From NCBI GenBank assembly GCA_031267675.1, contig JAIRYT010000020.1:1-64000 (forward strand): DNA of 64,000 nucleotides. The letters run 5' to 3'. Made by a program: the position numbers and the translations under genes. The notes below the pieces were generated by a model. It saw nothing but the letters and a program-made list of their open reading frames with translations. It ran no database searches and was not told the DNA's origin. Within the stretch, counting starts at the first letter, position 1; each line of letters opens with the position of its first letter. This document shows, piece after piece, positions 61,370 through 64,000 of the stretch. This DNA is from Treponema sp. (lineage in GTDB: Bacteria > Spirochaetota > Spirochaetia > Treponematales > Breznakiellaceae).

Positions 61370-61944
61370 TATCTGGTTCCCGAAGCAGGAGCCTTTGTCT
61401 CGGGAGGAGCCGGGGGGGCGCTTTCTTCCTGGGGTTCTTCGCCGTAGCGGTACAGGGAAAGCTGTAATTCAATAAGCGGGTCGCCGGCGGCGTCGTTTTC
61501 CGAACCCAGCGGAAAAAAATAAACCGGTTCGCCAAATTCCATAAAAAGCGACTGCATGGTTGTTTTGTAGCTCATTCCCCTTTCGGGAAGGTTTACCCAA
61601 ATCTGTCCCTGGGCTACGAGCATCGTTTTGCCCTTTTCCTGTAGATAGGGAGTAAATTGAATTGAAACGACAATGTTTTCGCCTACCAGTTTAATTCCCA
61701 CCGGCCTGCCGGGAACAGTTACCTTTGAATTAAACGCGTTCCAGACTTCCTGGCTGTTTTCATTGACGCGGGTTCGAATCTGCAGCACGACCGCCCTTTC
61801 GCGCAGGCCGGGAATTTCTTCAAGGCTCAAATCCTGCGCAAAGGCATTCTGTCCAAAACAAGCGGCAAAAACAACGCAAAGATTACAAAGGAACAAAAAG
61901 CTTCGTTTATGTGCCTTTGCGGACAAAATTACCGGCGCCGGCAT
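61369..61944 (-). CDS. exported hypothetical protein in the sigma factor operon
   Basis: The 191-residue protein has a signal-like segment (SFLFLCNLCVVFAACFGQNA) and a Pro-rich end (EESAPPAPPETKAPASG). The middle is beta-rich with no known motif. It directly follows the anti-sigma gene (no gap) and overlaps pyrH by 1 nt. Function unknown; periplasmic location is inferred. Confidence 0.65.
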   Translation of the reverse strand: MPAPVILSAKAHKRSFLFLCNLCVVFAACFGQNAFAQDLSLEEIPGLRERAVVLQIRTRVNENSQEVWNAFNSKVTVPGRPVGIKLVGENIVVSIQFTPYLQEKGKTMLVAQGQIWVNLPERGMSYKTTMQSLFMEFGEPVYFFPLGSENDAAGDPLIELQLSLYRYGEEPQEESAPPAPPETKAPASGTR

Positions 61945-62499
61945 CTACTTTTGCTCCGGCAAAGTCGGAACGATTACACTGCTGGTATAATCAGCGGCGC
62001 GGAGCATGAGCGGCGCCCCCGCGCTCTTAAAGGTGGTATTGGGCAGATTGATGATTACCATATCGGGGCCGTCGCTGGAACCAAGATAGCGGATAAGCCC
62101 CGCCATATCCTGAACCGGCGCAAGATTTTGAACATCCATGCCCAGGGTCGCAAGCTGGAGTTCCGGCTCCTCAACGACCGCCGGCGGGCGCAGAATCATC
62201 AGCGCCGACACGAGCGCCAGGACAAGGCCCGCCGCAGCGGCCGCCGGCAGGGGGACACGTATCGACCTTCCCCAAAAGGGAGTATGACGGAGCGTTCCGC
62301 CGGCTTCTACCCGCCGCCATACCCGCTCCATCGCGGGCGCGTGATCAACGGGAACAAGGGAATCCTTTATTACGCGGTACCGTTCCAGCGTACCTTTGCA
62401 GGACTGACATTTGCCAATATGGCTTTCAAGTTTTTCTTTCCAGGGCGAATCAAGTTCACCGTCAAAATAAACCGAAAGAACTTCACGATCCGGACACAT
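61945..62499 (-). CDS. zinc-finger anti-sigma factor with one membrane helix
   Basis: The 184-residue protein has the ZAS motif H-x3-C-x2-C (SHIGKCQSCKG) in its N-terminal cytoplasmic domain. A transmembrane helix follows (PLPAAAAAGLVLALVSALMI) and then a periplasmic part. It should hold the ECF sigma factor encoded immediately upstream (17-nt overlap). The signal it senses is unknown. Confidence 0.87.
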   Translation of the reverse strand: MCPDREVLSVYFDGELDSPWKEKLESHIGKCQSCKGTLERYRVIKDSLVPVDHAPAMERVWRRVEAGGTLRHTPFWGRSIRVPLPAAAAAGLVLALVSALMILRPPAVVEEPELQLATLGMDVQNLAPVQDMAGLIRYLGSSDGPDMVIINLPNTTFKSAGAPLMLRAADYTSSVIVPTLPEQK

Positions 62500-63028
62500 A
62501 ATTACCTTCCTTCTCGCCTAAACCCCTGCCCGAAAGAAGCGCCGCAAGGCGTTCGCGGGCCCTGAATACCCTGACTTTAACGTTTCCTTCGCTAATGCCC
62601 AGGACCCGTCCAATTTCTCTATAGTTTAGATCACCATACTCTTTTAATACCAGCACCATACGAAGCTTTTCCGGCAGCAGGGCGAGCGCCCCGGAAACAT
62701 CTTCTTTTGTTTCCTTTTTTATAAGTTCCGCTTCGCCGGTTTCAACGGCGCGCCGGTCTTCCCGAAAGGCCCGCTGGTACGCTTTCCACTCCCTGTTCTT
62801 GCGCTGGGCATAGTTTAGGGCGGAATTTTTTACCACCCGTATAAGCCAGTACTTTGCCTCTTCCGGATCGGGAAAAACCATGTGCTTTTCGTGAAGCCTA
62901 AAAAAGGCCTCCTGGCACAGGTCCTCGGCGGCTTCCTCGCTGCCCGCGATTCGAAAGGCAACCCTAAAAAGTATCGGAAACGCCTCGGTGTAAAGCCGGC
63001 GGAACCCTCCTTCCTCACTAGTAAACAA
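62483..63028 (-). CDS. ECF-family RNA polymerase sigma factor
   Basis: The 181-residue protein has region 2 (RRLYTEAFPILFRVAFRIAG; EDLCQEAFFRLHE; KYWLIRVVKNSALNYAQRKN) and region 4 (LPEKLRMVLVLKEYGDLNYR; GRVLGISEGNVKVRVFRARE), the two domains of ECF sigma factors. The start is placed at TTG 63028, 17 nt after cysS, with only weak ribosome-site evidence. It is paired with a ZAS anti-sigma gene. Confidence 0.9.
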   Translation of the reverse strand: MFTSEEGGFRRLYTEAFPILFRVAFRIAGSEEAAEDLCQEAFFRLHEKHMVFPDPEEAKYWLIRVVKNSALNYAQRKNREWKAYQRAFREDRRAVETGEAELIKKETKEDVSGALALLPEKLRMVLVLKEYGDLNYREIGRVLGISEGNVKVRVFRARERLAALLSGRGLGEKEGNYVSGS

Positions 63029-63045
63029 CGATCTGTCCCATTTCG

Positions 63046-64000
63046 TTACAACGCCTTTTTCCAGATGGTGCCGTTTTTGCCGTCTTCCAGAATAATACCC
63101 CGCGCTTTTAAATTTTCGCGGATTGAGTCCGCTTTTGCAAAATCGCGGTTTTTTTTGGCATCCGCCCGGCAGGCGATAAGGGTTTCAATTTCATGATCGG
63201 GAACGCCGGTTTCCGCGCCGGCGGCGGCAAGCTTAAGCCCCAGTACGGCGTCCATTTCGAGCGCCGCGTACAGGGCCGAAGCGGGGGCAAGCGAGTTGTC
63301 CCGCAGCGTTCCCCACAGTTCGGCAAGGGCCCGCGGAGTGGCGAGATCATCGTTCATTGCCCGGTAAAAGGCGGCGACGCGTTTTTTTGCCGCTTCGTCC
63401 GCCTCCGGTTTTTCGCCTTCCAGCGCGCGGACTTTTTCCAGCAGCGACCGCCGGGCGTTGCGCGCGCCTTCCAGCGCGGTAAACGAAAACTGCAGCTGGC
63501 TGCGGTAATGGCCGCCCAAAAGCAGATAGCGGTAATCAAGGGGATCGAAGCCCCTGTCGACAAGGCTTTGCAGGGTTAAAAACGCGCCCCCGCTCTTGCT
63601 CATTTTTTCTTTATCCATAATAAGGAATTCATTATGAATCCAGTATTTGACCCAGGGATGTTTGCCGGTAGCCGCCTCGCTCTGGGCAATCTCGTTGGTA
63701 TGGTGAACAGGCACATGATCAACGCCGCCGGAATGAATATCAAACTGTTCGCCCAAATAGGTAATACTCATCGCCGAACATTCAATATGCCAGCCCGGAT
63801 AGCCCCGGCCCCAGGGGCTGTCCCACACCAGAGCCTGATTTTCAAACTTGCTTTTGGTGAACCAAAGGACAAAGTCGCCGGCGTTGCGTTTGTTTGTATC
63901 AACGGTTGTACGGGCGCCGGCCTTAAGCGCGTCCATGCGCAGCCGCGCCAGGTCCCCGTAGGCGGGAAAACGGCTGATGTCAAAATAAAGATTGCCGCCC
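63046..64000 (-). CDS. cysS: cysteine-tRNA ligase (C-terminal part)
   Basis: CysRS charges tRNA-Cys. The window holds about 317 residues from [20 protein letters not shown] onward; the frame is open to the window edge, so the HIGH part is outside. Visible are [13 protein letters not shown] and [11 protein letters not shown] (zinc ligands), the KMSKS loop [11 protein letters not shown] and the helical anticodon-binding end. It heads the transcript cysS-sigma-anti-sigma-unknown-pyrH. Confidence 0.94.
   Translation of the reverse strand, partial: GGNLYFDISRFPAYGDLARLRMDALKAGARTTVDTNKRNAGDFVLWFTKSKFENQALVWDSPWGRGYPGWHIECSAMSITYLGEQFDIHSGGVDHVPVHHTNEIAQSEAATGKHPWVKYWIHNEFLIMDKEKMSKSGGAFLTLQSLVDRGFDPLDYRYLLLGGHYRSQLQFSFTALEGARNARRSLLEKVRALEGEKPEADEAAKKRVAAFYRAMNDDLATPRALAELWGTLRDNSLAPASALYAALEMDAVLGLKLAAAGAETGVPDHEIETLIACRADAKKNRDFAKADSIRENLKARGIILEDGKNGTIWKKAL

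Overview
The window reads as a chromosome segment of a spirochaete of the Treponema group, probably a gut (termite-type) treponeme of intermediate GC. The evidence is two FlaB-type flagellins without signal peptides next to FliD and FlaG, a flgN-flgK-flgL-fliW-csrA operon, a tsaB/tsaE/HD-GYP/PilZ neighbourhood of spirochaetal character, an mltG-dnaG-rpoD block beside RNase P RNA, an archaeal-type UMP kinase, and repeated use of SUMF1-domain proteins. No plasmid, phage or CRISPR locus is visible. This assignment comes from gene content only.

Layout. 0-3.7 kb: end of an alpha/beta hydrolase, then clpX, clpP, tig and tRNA-Leu on the minus strand. 3.8-13.3 kb: a mannose-family PTS permease operon (EIIC-EIID-EIIA-EIIB), a Gfo/Idh oxidoreductase, a ceramidase-family gene split by a frameshift at A AAA AAG, a metallo-beta-lactamase-fold protein, and the general PTS genes ptsH and ptsI behind a Cof-type phosphatase. 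13.4-15 kb: four tRNA genes and a RhuM-family accessory gene. 15-29 kb: flagellar region, with the hook-junction operon plus fliW-csrA on the plus strand, then HD-GYP, tsaB, tsaE, PilZ, fliD, flaG and two flagellins on the minus strand. 29-32.3 kb: a PocR/AraC regulator with an aldolase and a FucI-like isomerase. 32.3-41.8 kb: SpoIIE-type phosphatase, a RarA fusion protein, envelope proteins, an O-acetylhomoserine sulfhydrylase, HIT protein, SPFH-like protein, AroH chorismate mutase and a HicAB toxin-antitoxin pair. 41.8-50 kb: two tRNAs, YkgJ-type and MBL-fold proteins, mltG, dnaG, rpoD, a zinc-ribbon protein and rnpB. 50-64 kb: repeats, cytidine deaminase, pseudouridine salvage (psuK-psuG), HemW, two signal peptidases I, SUMF1 proteins, smpB, FtsB-like protein, a predicted seven-bladed repeat protein, pyrH, an ECF sigma/anti-sigma pair and the 3' part of cysS.

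How the parts fit. The permease operon plus ptsI/ptsH form a complete phosphorelay. HPr has His15 but Arg rather than Ser at position 46. FliW and CsrA are encoded near two flagellin genes whose leaders each carry a hairpin with GGAU in its loop, at the same distance upstream of the Shine-Dalgarno sequence. One hairpin contains the full CsrA core ACAAGGAUGU. This predicts direct translational control of flagellin by FliW-CsrA.

Other points that stand out: at least seven genes have a sigma70-type -10 box only 5-7 nt before ATG, which predicts leaderless mRNAs; one signal peptidase has Thr in place of the nucleophilic Ser; a short repeat family overlaps gene ends and supplies the last codons of hemW; two tRNAs have C at position 55.
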